Counted from the first letter of the stretch, positions 28,190 through 38,338 are shown. The stretch is DNA of 64,000 bases from Clostridium sp. MD294 (GCF_000364165.2 NZ_CP097810.1:2606130-2670129); one strand, 5' to 3'. Notes: a model not told the origin generated them from the sequence alone. Made by a program: numbers and translations.

Positions 28190-28726
28190 CTATTTGATGA
28201 TTTCCTTTTTGTGTGACGATAGATGCTCTTTGACAAAATGAATAAGTTGTTCCTCTAGTCCTTCATTTAATGCCTTTGATTTTGTAGCAAAGTGGAAGTT
28301 AGGTGTACTTTCCATTCCAAACATTCTGGATAATCTTTTTTGTATTCTGCTATAATCATCCTCTAAGGCTAGATACAATACAGAGCCTTGACTGACTTGA
28401 TAATTCCACAAAGGCAAGCCCATACTCACATGATAGCCTAACTGTGCCATTAAAAATGATTTTCCAATTTTTGGAGCACCAACAAAAAGATATGTACCAT
28501 TATAAATTAATTTATCAACAACAGCAGCCTTCGGTGGATAAACTGTATCGTACAATTCTTCCATTGTAATCGTTTCCAACACCCCCTGTTCAAAATTTTT
28601 TAAATTTTCTGTGGCTTGTAAATTGCTTTTTTGTTCTTTTTTTGCTATACTTTTGTTAACATCTTTTGATTGTTCCTTTTCTGTTGCACCAGATATAATA
28701 GGAACAATCTTTTTTTCTTTACTCAT
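28190..28726 (-). pseudogene. RepA-like AAA ATPase, C-terminal truncated
   Basis: A 178-residue protein nearly identical to the first half of 38897-40012 (FEQGVLETITMEELYDTVYP, VGAPKIGKSFLMAQLGYH with Walker A, LALEDDYSRIQKRLSRMFGM). After GLEEQLIHFVKEHL homology stops and a 9-residue unrelated tail follows. The full copy continues with PDTKLIMIDTLQKVRE (Walker B). A deletion joined the gene to the downstream GTGACGAT repeat, so this ATPase lacks its Walker B and C-terminal parts. Confidence 0.8.
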
Positions 28727-29469
28727 TGGTTTTCCTCCTTCATATCTTTTTTCGGTTCAGTAATAACATCTTCACATTGAAGCCTTTGATAAGGTTTATT
28801 GATAGTCACTATACCTTTTTCAAAATCGAAATCGGCTGGTGTCAACGCAAGAAGTTCTCCCAAACGAATACCACACCAGTAAAGCATTTCAAAAGCATAA
28901 AAAGAAAGTGGTTTATCCATCATTGCTTCTGAAAATTTTAAATACTCCTCCTTTGTCCAAAATTCAATTTCTTTTGTTTGAGCTTTGCCCATATTTCCAG
29001 CTTTTGAAGCAGGATTGGATTTCAACTCATAATATCGTACCGCATGATTGAATATTGCACTCAACTGATTATTCACTGTTTTTAAATATGTTTCTGAATA
29101 AGAGTTACCTTTTTCGTCTTTGTAAGCAAGCATTTTATTTTGCCATGCAATTACATCAGCAGGACGGATTTCATTCATTTTTTTGCTACCAAAAGCAGGA
29201 ACTAACTTTGTTTGAATGATATTTTCCTTAGTCAACCAAGTGTTTAGCTTTAGTCTTGCTTTCATATCATTACTGTAAACTTCAACAAAATTTTCAAAAC
29301 TCATGTCAAGACTAAGCTGCTGCTTTTGTTTAAATTCTCTTTCCCATTCCAACGCTTCTCGTTTTGTCTGAAATCCTCGTTTTGTTTTGCCTTTATTTTT
29401 TCCTTGCCAATCATGATAATAGAAAAATACAAACCATTTTCCAGTTTTTTTATCTTTGTAAGCTGACAT
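28723..29469 (-). pseudogene. Tyrosine integrase N-terminal part fused to mobilization-protein tail
   Basis: A 248-residue protein. The N terminus is an AP2-like arm-binding domain (MSAYKDKKTGKWFVFFYYHDW), then a core-binding domain and the start of the catalytic domain with the first Arg (LYWCGIRLGELLALTP). Homology ends at VITEPKK and the protein closes with DMKEENQ. That tail equals the end of the small mobilization-like protein in the second module (KDMKEEKQ). A deletion therefore removed the catalytic HxxR, H and Y residues plus most of the neighbouring gene. The stop overlaps the RepA-like start. Inactive as a recombinase. Confidence 0.8.
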
Positions 29470-29659
29470 AACTTTTCCCCTCTCTCAGTCCATAAATTTT
29501 TTCTTCAAAAAATTGTCTGCTAACCTTTCCAGAAATTGTAATAAAACCCCTGTTTTTTAATTCTTCATTCAATTTTCTTATGAGTTTATACGCGTATGGC
29601 TTTGATACACCCAATTTTGTCGCTATTTCTTCTGCTTTTATAAATAAATTTTTATTCAT
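29450..29659 (-). CDS. Excisionase-like HTH protein
   Basis: A 69-residue protein starting at ATG 29659 after an AAGGTGG site. FIKAEEIATKLGVSKPYAYKLIRKLNEELKNRG is a MerR/excisionase-type helix-turn-helix. It overlaps the integrase start by about 20 bases and diverges from the XRE repressor. The homolog in the second module is at 41067-41249. Such proteins bend attachment-site DNA and bias the integrase toward excision. Confidence 0.7.
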   Translation of the reverse strand: MNKNLFIKAEEIATKLGVSKPYAYKLIRKLNEELKNRGFITISGKVSRQFFEEKIYGLREGKSYVSLQR

Positions 29660-29833
29660 ACTTACCAACCACCTTTTACTATTCGCTTATTTGTTAAAAT
29701 TTCTATATTTATTATATATTATCTTTTTTGTTAATGCAAGTATTTATTTCACATATTTGTTAATTTTTTTATTTACTATTTTCCAAATATCAGTTATAAT
29801 AAGTATAAAATAACAAAAAAGGTGGTAAATCTT
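29660..29833. promoter_or_regulatory. Divergent promoter/operator region of first module
   Basis: About 170 bases separate excisionase and repressor. TTTGTTAA occurs three times or nearly so (near 29688, 29728 and 29755), consistent with repressor operators. AAGGTGGT at 29819-29826 is the repressor's ribosome site. Confidence 0.4.
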
Positions 29834-30361
29834 ATGACTGTTGGAGAAAAAATAAAGCGAATTCGTATTTTTAGGGAAATGACCCAAAGGGAGCTAGGTC
29901 TTGCAGTTGGTTTGACTGAAAACCGCATTGCTCAATATGAAACAAACTATCGAACCCCTAAAAAAGAACTTTTGAATCAAATTGCCGAAGCACTTCATGT
30001 AAATTCCTTAAATTTCTATGTAGAAGTTTCTGGAAGTGCAGAGGATATTATGCAGACCTTTTTCTGGATGGACGAGTTAAATTCCAATACAGTCAACCTA
30101 TTTCAAATGACTGAAAACCAAGAACTTAGTACAGAAGTAGAATACAAAAATTCTGATAATTGGACTACTCTTGCACCAGTAGGTATTTTTCTCAATTACA
30201 ACCTTGTAAACCAATTTTTAACAGAATGGCTCACTCGAAAAACAGAGCTGAAAAATGGACAAATTACTAAAAAGGAATATTTTGAATGGAAGTTAAACTT
30301 TCCTTATACTTGTGATGGTGGTGGAAAATTTACACCATCTGTACAATGGAGAAATTCCTAA
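29834..30361 (+). CDS. XRE-family repressor of first module
   Basis: A 175-residue protein with an N-terminal helix-turn-helix (MTVGEKIKRIRIFREMTQRELGLAVGLTENRIAQYE). The C-terminal half (FYVEVSGSAEDIMQTFFWMDEL ... KNGQITKKEYFEWKLNFP) matches the second module's repressor (LEQGEITKEQYDQWRYNYP). The ATG at 29834 is eight bases after AAGGTGGT. It likely controls the divergent excisionase-integrase transcript. Confidence 0.8.
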   Translation: MTVGEKIKRIRIFREMTQRELGLAVGLTENRIAQYETNYRTPKKELLNQIAEALHVNSLNFYVEVSGSAEDIMQTFFWMDELNSNTVNLFQMTENQELSTEVEYKNSDNWTTLAPVGIFLNYNLVNQFLTEWLTRKTELKNGQITKKEYFEWKLNFPYTCDGGGKFTPSVQWRNS

Positions 30362-30367
30362 AACAAA

Positions 30368-30412
30368 AATAGACCCTTTCGTTTTATACAAATCAACGAA
30401 AAGGTCTATCTA
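30368..30412 (+). terminator. Hairpin after first-module repressor
   Basis: ATAGACC...TTTCGTT pairs with AACGAAA...GGTCTAT. The U-tract is poor. Confidence 0.55.
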
Positions 30413-30487
30413 AAATTTAATATCATTTTAATATCAGAGAGGACAAAGCAGTTTCAGAAATGCTGTTATTTCAAGGCTTTCTGAAGT

Positions 30488-30632
30488 TTTGGGTACTACT
30501 CCCACTCGGCAAACTTAAACAGAACTTAAATGTATATGCTTCATTTCTGTATTATTTTTGCCGATATTTTCTTTCAATTCCATATTTTATTCTGACTCAC
30601 TGATTTTTTGTTGCCAAATTGTTGCCATATGC
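30488..30632. other. Candidate attachment site and integrase arm repeats
   Basis: GGTACTACTCCCACTCGG (about 30489-30506) is, on the minus strand, GAGTGGGAGTAG, which resembles the last codons of guaA (Glu-Trp-Glu-stop), a common insertion site of clostridial elements. Two GTTGCCA units follow at about 30610-30630. Two more lie near 42050-42070 beyond the second module. They may be integrase arm sites. No second copy of the guaA-like core was found in the window. Confidence 0.35.
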
Positions 30633-30639
30633 TTATTAT

Positions 30640-31450
30640 ACCAAAGTCATTAAAAAAATCAATAATATTTATAAAATTAATAGGGCAACCACATAAAAAA
30701 ATATTATTTAAAAGCAAAAAAATTCATATTATGAATTCAAAACGTTCAATTTTTTCTTAAAATATATTATTCAAAATTGATTCATAACAAAGAATACAAA
30801 AACAAAAAGTTATCTTTTGATAAAAATTTTTATTCGGTTACCCTGTAAAATAACTACATTCTTTTTAAGACTTTTCTTCTTTATAAATAATATCATTGTA
30901 TTATATATCTTTTTTTAATTCTTTTGATAATACCTTCATCTGTTTTTATATCTTATTATTTTGTAATATCCTTCTTTTTAGTATCTTCTTGATAATCCTT
31001 AATCAGCTTATTTTTTTGAAAGCTATAAGTAATTTTTTATTTTCATCACTAATTTTAAATTATAGTGGATTTGCTATAAAATAACATTTTTCAGATGCAA
31101 CTTAATTTTCTCCTGTTGTAATAGAATAACCAGCATCTGTCCCCCTTATTGCCAAAAGACCAATTTCACAAGTAATTTACTGTACACATAGAAAACATTC
31201 CTGAAAATATGCAAATATGGGCAGTATCATGTCACTTTGTTCTATTAAAAGCAGAACCTAATGATGAACTAAATGATGTCATATAAATAACCTCCTTTTT
31301 GACAGTAAAATATATATTTTTTTATATTATAACTATAACATAATTTTTTTCTTAATTACTCTACGATTTTTTAATGATAAATGCTATATCTGTTTTCATA
31401 TGAAAAAAGTTATTGAAATTTATTATAATAACTACTTTCAGTAACCTTTA
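30640..31450. other. AT-rich intergenic region with a decayed reading frame
   Basis: No convincing gene is seen. On the minus strand a GGAGGTT site leads to an ATG near 31284, but the frame stops after 16 codons and later pieces are in other frames, suggesting gene remains. The rest is AT-rich without clear hairpins. Confidence 0.4.
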
Positions 31451-31460
31451 TGCCTCTCTA

Positions 31461-32924
31461 TCATTCTTTTTCACACAATTTTAACAAAACTTTTTGTATT
31501 ACATTCCAAATTCTTTCAAACGACGCTTTAGAGAAATGCTCAGAAACAGAATGTACATCCCATATATTAGACCCAACAGAAATCGCATCTATATCAGAAA
31601 ATTTTTCTAAAAGTATACCACACTCTAAACCAGCATGAATTACATTGATATGTAATTTATTACTATATAATTTTTCATAAATTTTTATATATAATTCTCT
31701 TAATGAAGAATGTTTTTGATATTCCCAAGCTGGATAATAAGAATCAAATATAACATTTGCATTGCTTTTATTTGCTAATGTTTGCTTTTGCTGCATTATT
31801 TTGTCTAAACTATTTTTGCTACTACTTCTTGTATTACTAATCCAAATCATCATATTATCTTTTGTTTCTACTATACCAACATTAGACGAAGTTTTTACAG
31901 AATTTATTTTATTGTCATATCGTTCTAAAATACCATTAGGAATTTCAGAAAAAATTTGAAATATATTTTTTGTGGTTTCTGCATTACAGCATTTTTGTTC
32001 TAATACTTCAGAAAATGAAAATTTGAAATTCATATCTTCTTTGATTAAATCTACTTTTATTTCTTTCTCTAATTCTAATATTTTTCTTCCTAATAAAGAT
32101 ACCAAACTTTCAGGAACTGCTATTACAGCTTCTGCTTTTGTTGGGATTGCATTCATTCTGCTTCCACCATCTAATTTACAAATACGAATAGTAATTTCTT
32201 TATAAATATCTATAAGTAATCTTTGAAGAAGCACAATAGCATTTTTTCTATTTTTGTGAATATCTAAACCAGAGTGTCCTCCATAAATCCCACAAATTTG
32301 TAGCATAAAATATCGGTGTTGTTCTATTTTTTCCAAAACAATGGGTAATTGAATTTCAGAACGAAATGCACCTGCACAGCCTGCTACTACAACATTTTCT
32401 TCTTCTCCATCTAAATTGATTAAATATTTTCCTCTCAGCCAGTTTTTTTGAATTTTTGATGCTCCAATAAGTCCATCTTCTTCTTCAACAGTAAATAATG
32501 CTTCTATAGACGGATGCTGCAAATTTTTAGAAGCTAATATTGCCAATATAATTGCTATTCCCAAGCCATTATCTGCTCCTAGTGAAGTTCCCTTTGCTTT
32601 TACAATATCTCCCTGCTGTATCATATGAATTGCTTTTTCATAGGGATATTGCACAATATCTTCTGTTTCAAAAACCATATCCATATGTGCTTGTAATATC
32701 ACAGGAAATTGTTTTTGTGTTGTTGTTCCTTCTTTTTGTATCAGCAAATTACCAGCTTCATCTTTTTCCCAATGTAAACAATGTTGTTGTGCAAAATAAA
32801 TTAATGACTGACAAATATTCGTTTCATCTGTACTACGATGGGGAATTTGTACTATTTTTTTAAAATATTCTAATGGATGATTTTCAATAATGTCTCTCCA
32901 AAAATCTGAATGAATATCATTCAT
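31461..32924 (-). CDS. pepD: M20 family aminoacyl-histidine dipeptidase (PepD-like)
   Basis: A 487-residue metallopeptidase. QAHMDMVFE gives the first zinc His and Asp, GADNGLGIA the bridging Asp, and TVEEEDGLIG the catalytic Glu pair; a late HAGLECGIL supplies further ligand residues. The length fits PepD. It hydrolyses dipeptides such as Xaa-His in the cytoplasm using two zinc ions. It lies 29 bases after the NCS1 permease gene on the same strand, so it may process the imported compound or its products. Confidence 0.88.
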   Translation of the reverse strand: MNDIHSDFWRDIIENHPLEYFKKIVQIPHRSTDETNICQSLIYFAQQHCLHWEKDEAGNLLIQKEGTTTQKQFPVILQAHMDMVFETEDIVQYPYEKAIHMIQQGDIVKAKGTSLGADNGLGIAIILAILASKNLQHPSIEALFTVEEEDGLIGASKIQKNWLRGKYLINLDGEEENVVVAGCAGAFRSEIQLPIVLEKIEQHRYFMLQICGIYGGHSGLDIHKNRKNAIVLLQRLLIDIYKEITIRICKLDGGSRMNAIPTKAEAVIAVPESLVSLLGRKILELEKEIKVDLIKEDMNFKFSFSEVLEQKCCNAETTKNIFQIFSEIPNGILERYDNKINSVKTSSNVGIVETKDNMMIWISNTRSSSKNSLDKIMQQKQTLANKSNANVIFDSYYPAWEYQKHSSLRELYIKIYEKLYSNKLHINVIHAGLECGILLEKFSDIDAISVGSNIWDVHSVSEHFSKASFERIWNVIQKVLLKLCEKE

Positions 32925-32953
32925 ATTTTAACTGCTCCTTTCGTATTATACAT

Positions 32954-34315
32954 TTATTGACATTTCATTGTCATACCATAATCATCTTCTTCATAAAATC
33001 CGCCAATATATTTTTTGTTTGGTGATTTTTTAAACAGTGTTTCCAATATGAGATAAATTACAAATGCGACTACCATAGAATTGATACAAGCTATACCAAA
33101 AGAAACAAAATATCCTACAATACAGGAAATTAGCCATGCAACTACTGCTGTGACAGACAGAAAACCATATTTTGTGCCCTGCCCAAAATGATAATACATT
33201 TTTTTACATATAAAATAATCAGCAATAATAATGCCACCTACAGGAGGTACAAGGATACCTAAAATATTTAAAAATACTACAAAATGATTGACGATACCAG
33301 TCGCTCCAACTGCTATTGCAATCAAACCAATTATAATTACAACTTTCTTTTTCTTTAAATTTGGAAATAGTGCACAAACAGCAAGAGAAGAAGAATATAA
33401 ATTGTTATCGTTTGTAGTCCATTGTGCAAAAATCAATATTAAAAGCGACCATATCCCTAAAATTTGAAGCATAGCTGCGGCAATATCAGAATTTGCACAA
33501 CTAACACAAATAACATAACCTGCTAAAATAACTGCAAACTGTACTACAAGAAATCCTGTAACTGCTGCTACAAGTGACTGTTTTGCTGTTTTACTAAATC
33601 TTGTCACGTCAGGCTGTATAATACCTCCTGTAGCAAATGCCCCTACAACAGATACGATTGCTGTACTGATTGTTATAGTGCTGTTTGCATTTTGTTTTAG
33701 TTCTTCGCTAATTTGTGCGACTTCTCCCCAACTGCCCACATTACGAATAGCAATATACATTCCTATAAGTGACATAACAAAAATTAAAGGTGCTGCAAAA
33801 GAACTTAATTTTTCCAAACCTTTTGAGCCAACATATGCTGTCAGCATCATCATAATACCGCCCCAAACTCCAGCAACAACAGGTTGTGTAATAATTCCAG
33901 CTTTAGGAAACATAGCATAAATCGTATTTCCAAAAAATCCACACTGATAAGCATACCAACCGCCTAATGAAACTGCAACAATTACTGAAATTAAACCAGA
34001 ACCAACTCTGCCGAAAGAATGTCTTGCAATCATTGTAACACTCATTCCTTCTCTTGCACCAATCACCCCCATAAATCCAGCATAAAAACATAATATAAGA
34101 TTTCCACAAAAATCAGCAATCAGCATTTCTTTTAAAGATAGTCCTTGTGCAAATGCTGCTCCTGTATAAAGTGCTGACAAAGCAATAATAAGACCAATAA
34201 TTACCATAGTAATAGAATAGGTGGACATTTTTGCATCTATTGGTACTCTTGTCGTTGCATAGTCGTTCATTTTACCAAATTCTTCAACAGATATTGTTAT
34301 TTTATCTTTTTCCAT
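32954..34315 (-). CDS. NCS1 family permease (cytosine/hydantoin-type)
   Basis: A 453-residue integral membrane protein with about twelve hydrophobic helices. The N-terminal NDYATTRVPIDAKMSTYSI and ...MIARHSFGRVGSGLISVI are typical of CodB-like NCS1 carriers, which take up nucleobases, allantoin or hydantoins by cation symport. Neighbouring DUF917 and PucR genes point to a cyclic amide or hydantoin-like substrate, an inference. The gene is followed closely by the dipeptidase gene. A hairpin (TAGGGAAATG/CATTTCCCTA at 34358-34392) without U-tract lies upstream. Confidence 0.85.
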   Translation of the reverse strand: MEKDKITISVEEFGKMNDYATTRVPIDAKMSTYSITMVIIGLIIALSALYTGAAFAQGLSLKEMLIADFCGNLILCFYAGFMGVIGAREGMSVTMIARHSFGRVGSGLISVIVAVSLGGWYAYQCGFFGNTIYAMFPKAGIITQPVVAGVWGGIMMMLTAYVGSKGLEKLSSFAAPLIFVMSLIGMYIAIRNVGSWGEVAQISEELKQNANSTITISTAIVSVVGAFATGGIIQPDVTRFSKTAKQSLVAAVTGFLVVQFAVILAGYVICVSCANSDIAAAMLQILGIWSLLILIFAQWTTNDNNLYSSSLAVCALFPNLKKKKVVIIIGLIAIAVGATGIVNHFVVFLNILGILVPPVGGIIIADYFICKKMYYHFGQGTKYGFLSVTAVVAWLISCIVGYFVSFGIACINSMVVAFVIYLILETLFKKSPNKKYIGGFYEEDDYGMTMKCQ

Positions 34316-34402
34316 ATTTTACCCCTCCTTAAAGAAGTGTTTACAAATGTTATAATATAGGGAAATGAGCTATTATATAGACCATTTCCCTAATTTCTTT
34401 TT

Positions 34403-35542
34403 CTATTTCATTGCTTCTTCAATAGGAACATACTCAATATCAAATCCAAAATATTTTGCACTCAATATCCCTAGTCCTTTTACACTTCTAAATTCTTCTA
34501 CCGCTGGAATACCAATTACTGCTACTTCCATACCTTCTTTCAATTTTGGGTTTGTGCAAGGCATACCTGTGTCTTTTTGCACTACAATAATGGAATCTGG
34601 ACTGGTAACAATTGCTTTATCATCTTTCCAACAAATATGATTTTCATTTTTAAACCATATTTTTATAGTATGACCTTCCCATTCTCCATTTCCAGTTATA
34701 GTATGGTATCCCCAATAATAACCTTCTTTATCCTCTGTTTCTTTTTTCGTAAGAGTGCCTTGAAGCAGCAAATAGCCATTTAAAGTGTCTACAATTGCCT
34801 GAATAGGGTCTGTTTTGTTTTCGTTTGCTTCTCTAATCATTTTACCTACTTTTAAGCATTTTGAAAGTGTCCCTTTCAATATAACTTGTTTCATCTCTGC
34901 ACCTGTCATCAAAAAACCAGTATCTCCTGTTAAACCAAAAGCAGGTTCACTTAATTTTTTGCCTATGCGTTCTACAACTCTATAATTTATAGCATTTTTA
35001 ATAATACTTGTATTGCCAAATTCGTCTACTACTGCCAAAGGCCAAAGTTTTTTATCGTGCAAATAGGGTGTTGTTTGAGGAATTTCAGGAATTGCTCTGC
35101 CTGTATAGTCTCCGTCAACAGCAGGAATTCCTGTAGCCAAACCAGCGCCAATACAACCTGGTGTGCTAGCACCACCTAACTCCAATGGAACAACAGCAGA
35201 AATTTTTTTACCTGTATATTCTTCTAATTCTTTAATAGAATTTGCAATTCTCTCTTTTTCTGTATAAAGTGATGTTTCTTCTGTCATATTATAACTTTTC
35301 ATTTCTTCAATCAATTCTGGTGTGTGAGGTGCGATAGAACCCATTAAAAAAGGACACGCTGTAATTGCATCATCTGGAATATCTTCTACATCAATCCATC
35401 CAATTTCTTTACCAGATGCAAATTCGCTCAATAAAGACTGTACACCATTTTCTTCTAAACCGCCGCCACCAGTACCCAAAAGAGTACAACCTCTGATAAA
35501 ATCACGAATTTCTTGTTCACTTTTCAAAATTGTTTTTGACAT
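34403..35542 (-). CDS. DUF917 family protein (S-methyl-thiohydantoin desulfurase-like)
   Basis: A 379-residue protein. The ATG at 35542 follows AAAGGAGGAAGAAA. GCTLLGTGGGGLEENG near the N terminus, CPFLMGSIAPHTPE and the EKLPEL-type VPLELGGASTPG block are signatures of DUF917, a family that includes S-methyl thiohydantoin desulfurase and neighbours hydantoinase genes. It acts in the cytoplasm. It starts the DUF917-permease-dipeptidase series, with PucR just upstream on the same strand. Confidence 0.8.
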   Translation of the reverse strand: MSKTILKSEQEIRDFIRGCTLLGTGGGGLEENGVQSLLSEFASGKEIGWIDVEDIPDDAITACPFLMGSIAPHTPELIEEMKSYNMTEETSLYTEKERIANSIKELEEYTGKKISAVVPLELGGASTPGCIGAGLATGIPAVDGDYTGRAIPEIPQTTPYLHDKKLWPLAVVDEFGNTSIIKNAINYRVVERIGKKLSEPAFGLTGDTGFLMTGAEMKQVILKGTLSKCLKVGKMIREANENKTDPIQAIVDTLNGYLLLQGTLTKKETEDKEGYYWGYHTITGNGEWEGHTIKIWFKNENHICWKDDKAIVTSPDSIIVVQKDTGMPCTNPKLKEGMEVAVIGIPAVEEFRSVKGLGILSAKYFGFDIEYVPIEEAMK

Positions 35543-35673
35543 ATTTCTTCCTCCTTTGAAAGTATATTTTGAAGTTATATTTCCTTTTGGTATTTTATTG
35601 TGCACATTGATTTACCTTAAGTTGCATTTATTTTAGCATTTATACAGCTATTTTGTCACTGTTTAGTGAAACA

Positions 35674-35713
35674 AAAAAAAGTCCCCTTATTGTGCATTTA
35701 CACAATAGGACTT
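35674..35713 (-). terminator. Terminator after pucR-type gene
   Basis: On the minus strand, AAGTCCTATTGTG pairs with CACAATAAGGGGACTT (two unpaired bases) and is followed by T8. Confidence 0.75.
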
Positions 35714-35717
35714 TTTT

Positions 35718-37361
35718 TTAAAACATTTCATTGATTTGCAAAGCAATTATAATACTAAAATAGTATGGCATTTCAAATGGAGAATATCCTAATATTTCTA
35801 ATATTTTATTTTTTCGATATAACAATGTATTTCTATGCAAATGCATGAGTTCTGCTATACTTGTTATGTTGCCATTGTATTTTAGCAGCATAGCAAGTGT
35901 ATGCAAAAGCTCTGTGTGATGCTGCTTATCATAATCAATCAATTTTTGTAATACTTTATTGCTAAATAAAATTGTTTCTTCTTTTTGTTTCAACTGCATA
36001 ATCTCTTGAAAAAAATAAATATCTGAATAATGAATTGCTTTTTTTTCACCGAAATATTGTCGCCCTAAATTATATGCTTGTGTTGCTTCTTTGTATGCTG
36101 TTGGAATGTTTTTAATAGATGCAAATTCTTCACTAATTCCTACAGATACCGAAATTTTATTTTTATCAAATATATAAATAATCTCGTCCATTCGTTGAGT
36201 TAATATTTCTTTTTGTTTTTTTAAATCTAATAATATAAATATTTGGTCACTATATAAATGTAAAAAAGCTTCTGAATCGATTTTCATGATTTTTTGATTG
36301 ATTTTAGGTAGTATCTCAACTCTAATTTGCTCTATATAAAGACTTTCTTTATCAATATTATTCAAATTACGGAAGGAGTTTAGATTGACTAGTATAAAAA
36401 TATTTTTATTTTTTAATTGAATTCCTGCTTCTATTCCTCTTGTAATAGCTTCATTTTCTGTTCTAAAATTCCATACCAATAAATCTGTAACATATTCATG
36501 AATATAATATTCTTTCATCTGCATAGTATGTGTTTGTTTTCCTATTACAAGTGCACAAATTGTATTTAGTGTTTCTGCAATTTGCAATATTTTATTTTTT
36601 GTTCTTTCTAATTCTTTGGGAGTATCCAATATCAAAAAACCTAATACATTATTTTTTGTTTGTACTAAATAAATCAATTTATCAGGCAGCAATTCTATTG
36701 TGTCTAAAAAACTATTTCGGAGTAAATGAGAAAAAACAATATTAAAATTTTTGCGGATATATATTTTTTCTTCTTCCACTTGTTTCCATGTTTTGCTAGA
36801 ATAAATACAATGACAATAAGAATCCAAAAATGTTACTTGATTTTTGTAATATTTTGTTGCTTTTTTTATAATATTTGATAATGATTCCCCTTGTATAATC
36901 ATATCTAATATTTCTTTATTTAATTCATGATAAGAAAGATTTTTTTTCTTATCATTACTCATAAGACGATAAATAAGAGGATTTAATATATCTAAGTAAG
37001 AAACATGCATATCTGGTTTTATTAAAGGCAGACCTTCTGTTTTACATAAAGAAATAAAAGAAGTATCCAAATACTCTATCCAAATGCCTACATGACATAC
37101 TACCAGTGCTGCACATTTTTTCTCTTGTAATATTTTTACTAAATTTAACTGCTGTTGTAAATTATCTCGAATGGCATACATTGTCGTAATACATAATTGA
37201 TTTTCTTTTACCCATTCTCCAATTAAATGGTCTGTTACTTCAATTGTTGTAACACTTTCAATAAAAATAGTATCTAATTTATTTTCTCCTGCTAAAATTT
37301 CTGCATGAAATAATCCCCCAAAACTGATTGCTTCCCTTAAAGATATTTTCATATTAACCAA
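35718..37361 (-). CDS. PucR family transcriptional regulator
   Basis: A 547-residue protein with the three PucR parts. The N-terminal purine-catabolism domain reads MKISLREAISFGGLFHAEILAG. A middle GGDEF-like domain contains SVGISEEFASIKNIPTAYKEATQAYNLG. The C-terminal helix-turn-helix is LLKYNGNITSIAELMHLHRNTLLYRKNKILEILG. PucR-type proteins activate purine or related nitrogen-compound catabolism on binding the substrate. It most likely controls the neighbouring DUF917, NCS1 and M20 genes. Between this gene and 37551 only AT-rich sequence is present. Confidence 0.88.
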   Translation of the reverse strand: MVNMKISLREAISFGGLFHAEILAGENKLDTIFIESVTTIEVTDHLIGEWVKENQLCITTMYAIRDNLQQQLNLVKILQEKKCAALVVCHVGIWIEYLDTSFISLCKTEGLPLIKPDMHVSYLDILNPLIYRLMSNDKKKNLSYHELNKEILDMIIQGESLSNIIKKATKYYKNQVTFLDSYCHCIYSSKTWKQVEEEKIYIRKNFNIVFSHLLRNSFLDTIELLPDKLIYLVQTKNNVLGFLILDTPKELERTKNKILQIAETLNTICALVIGKQTHTMQMKEYYIHEYVTDLLVWNFRTENEAITRGIEAGIQLKNKNIFILVNLNSFRNLNNIDKESLYIEQIRVEILPKINQKIMKIDSEAFLHLYSDQIFILLDLKKQKEILTQRMDEIIYIFDKNKISVSVGISEEFASIKNIPTAYKEATQAYNLGRQYFGEKKAIHYSDIYFFQEIMQLKQKEETILFSNKVLQKLIDYDKQHHTELLHTLAMLLKYNGNITSIAELMHLHRNTLLYRKNKILEILGYSPFEMPYYFSIIIALQINEMF

Positions 37362-37551
37362 TCCTTTTCATATATCGCTATAAAAAATTTTTTTATTGAA
37401 TCTAGTATATCATTTTTTCTTATTAATCAGAAGAATAAAAAAGATAACTGAAAGTATTTTAAATTCAAAAAATTCTTTAAAAACTAATAAATAAATTTAA
37501 AATAATTTAGAAAACATAAACAGTGTATACAAACATAGTTCTACAACAATT

Positions 37552-37710
37552 ACAAGCAGGGGAAAGGGATATCCCTTTCCACGCTTGTTGGGGCGTGTCT
37601 ACGCTTTGTTCCGGTCGGTGCTAAACGAATGTCCAGTGGACATTCAGCACCCCCAAACCCCAAATGCAAATTTTTTAAAAATTTGCAAAACGCCTACGGC
37701 GTGGCTTTCC
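37552..37710 (+). repeat. oriT-like dispersed repeat, copy C, with extra hairpin
   Basis: Same elements as copies A and B (palindrome GGAAAGGGATATCCCTTTCC at 37561-37580, GCTTGTTGG, CCCCAAACCCC, two hairpins). About 55 extra bases lie between GCTTGTTGG and CCCCAAACC. They include GAATGTCCAGTGGACATTC flanked by GTGCT/AGCAC (37618-37650). Confidence 0.6.
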
Positions 37711-38338
37711 CTTTTTTTGGAATATCATTTTTATTGTACTATATATAATATTTACTATTGAAAATAAAACCATTTTCAATAAAATTTTATTGCATAAAAA
37801 TTCCTTACTTTCTTAAAAGTTTTACAAAAAAAATTTCCTCTTAGTAGCTTAAAATAGAAAATTTCTTTGTTTCTTTTTTATGTATTATCAATAAGAATTG
37901 CTATTAAAAAATAAAACTATTTTCATATAAATTTTGCAAAAAAAATCTTTCTCAATAGCTAAAAAGAAAAAATTTCTGTTTCTTTTTTCGCCATCAAGAA
38001 AGAAAATTATTGATAAAACAATACTATCCCCTATATATATATAATATATACATACATTATATATACCCCTCTATAATTTATAAAATAATATGAATACCTT
38101 ATATTTGTTTTCAAAGCGTTGTAGATACAACACTTCTGAAGCCTGTTTTTATTGTATTGACTTTATATACTTCTATTTATACTTATTTCTAAAAACGTTG
38201 TACATACAACATTTTTGGACACCAGTAATATACATCTGTTTCAAATCACTACTTTTTGTGTTTAAAAAGGCAATTCCTCTTGTCAACTAAAAAACAGAAA
38301 CGTGTCACGTTTCTGTTAATAGTAAACAAAGAAAAACC
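37711..38338. other. Noncoding AT-rich leader, duplicated from 27095-27687
   Basis: The stretch parallels 27095-27687 nearly base for base, including the GTTGTA/TACAAC palindromes (near 38115 and 38197) and the AGAAACGTGTCACGTTTCT hairpin (about 38294-38312). No conserved coding frame is convincing. Confidence 0.5.

Noticed and set aside
30896..31084. 62-residue hydrophobic plus-strand frame
   Set aside because: Composition follows AT-rich DNA (Phe, Leu, Ile); no ribosome site.
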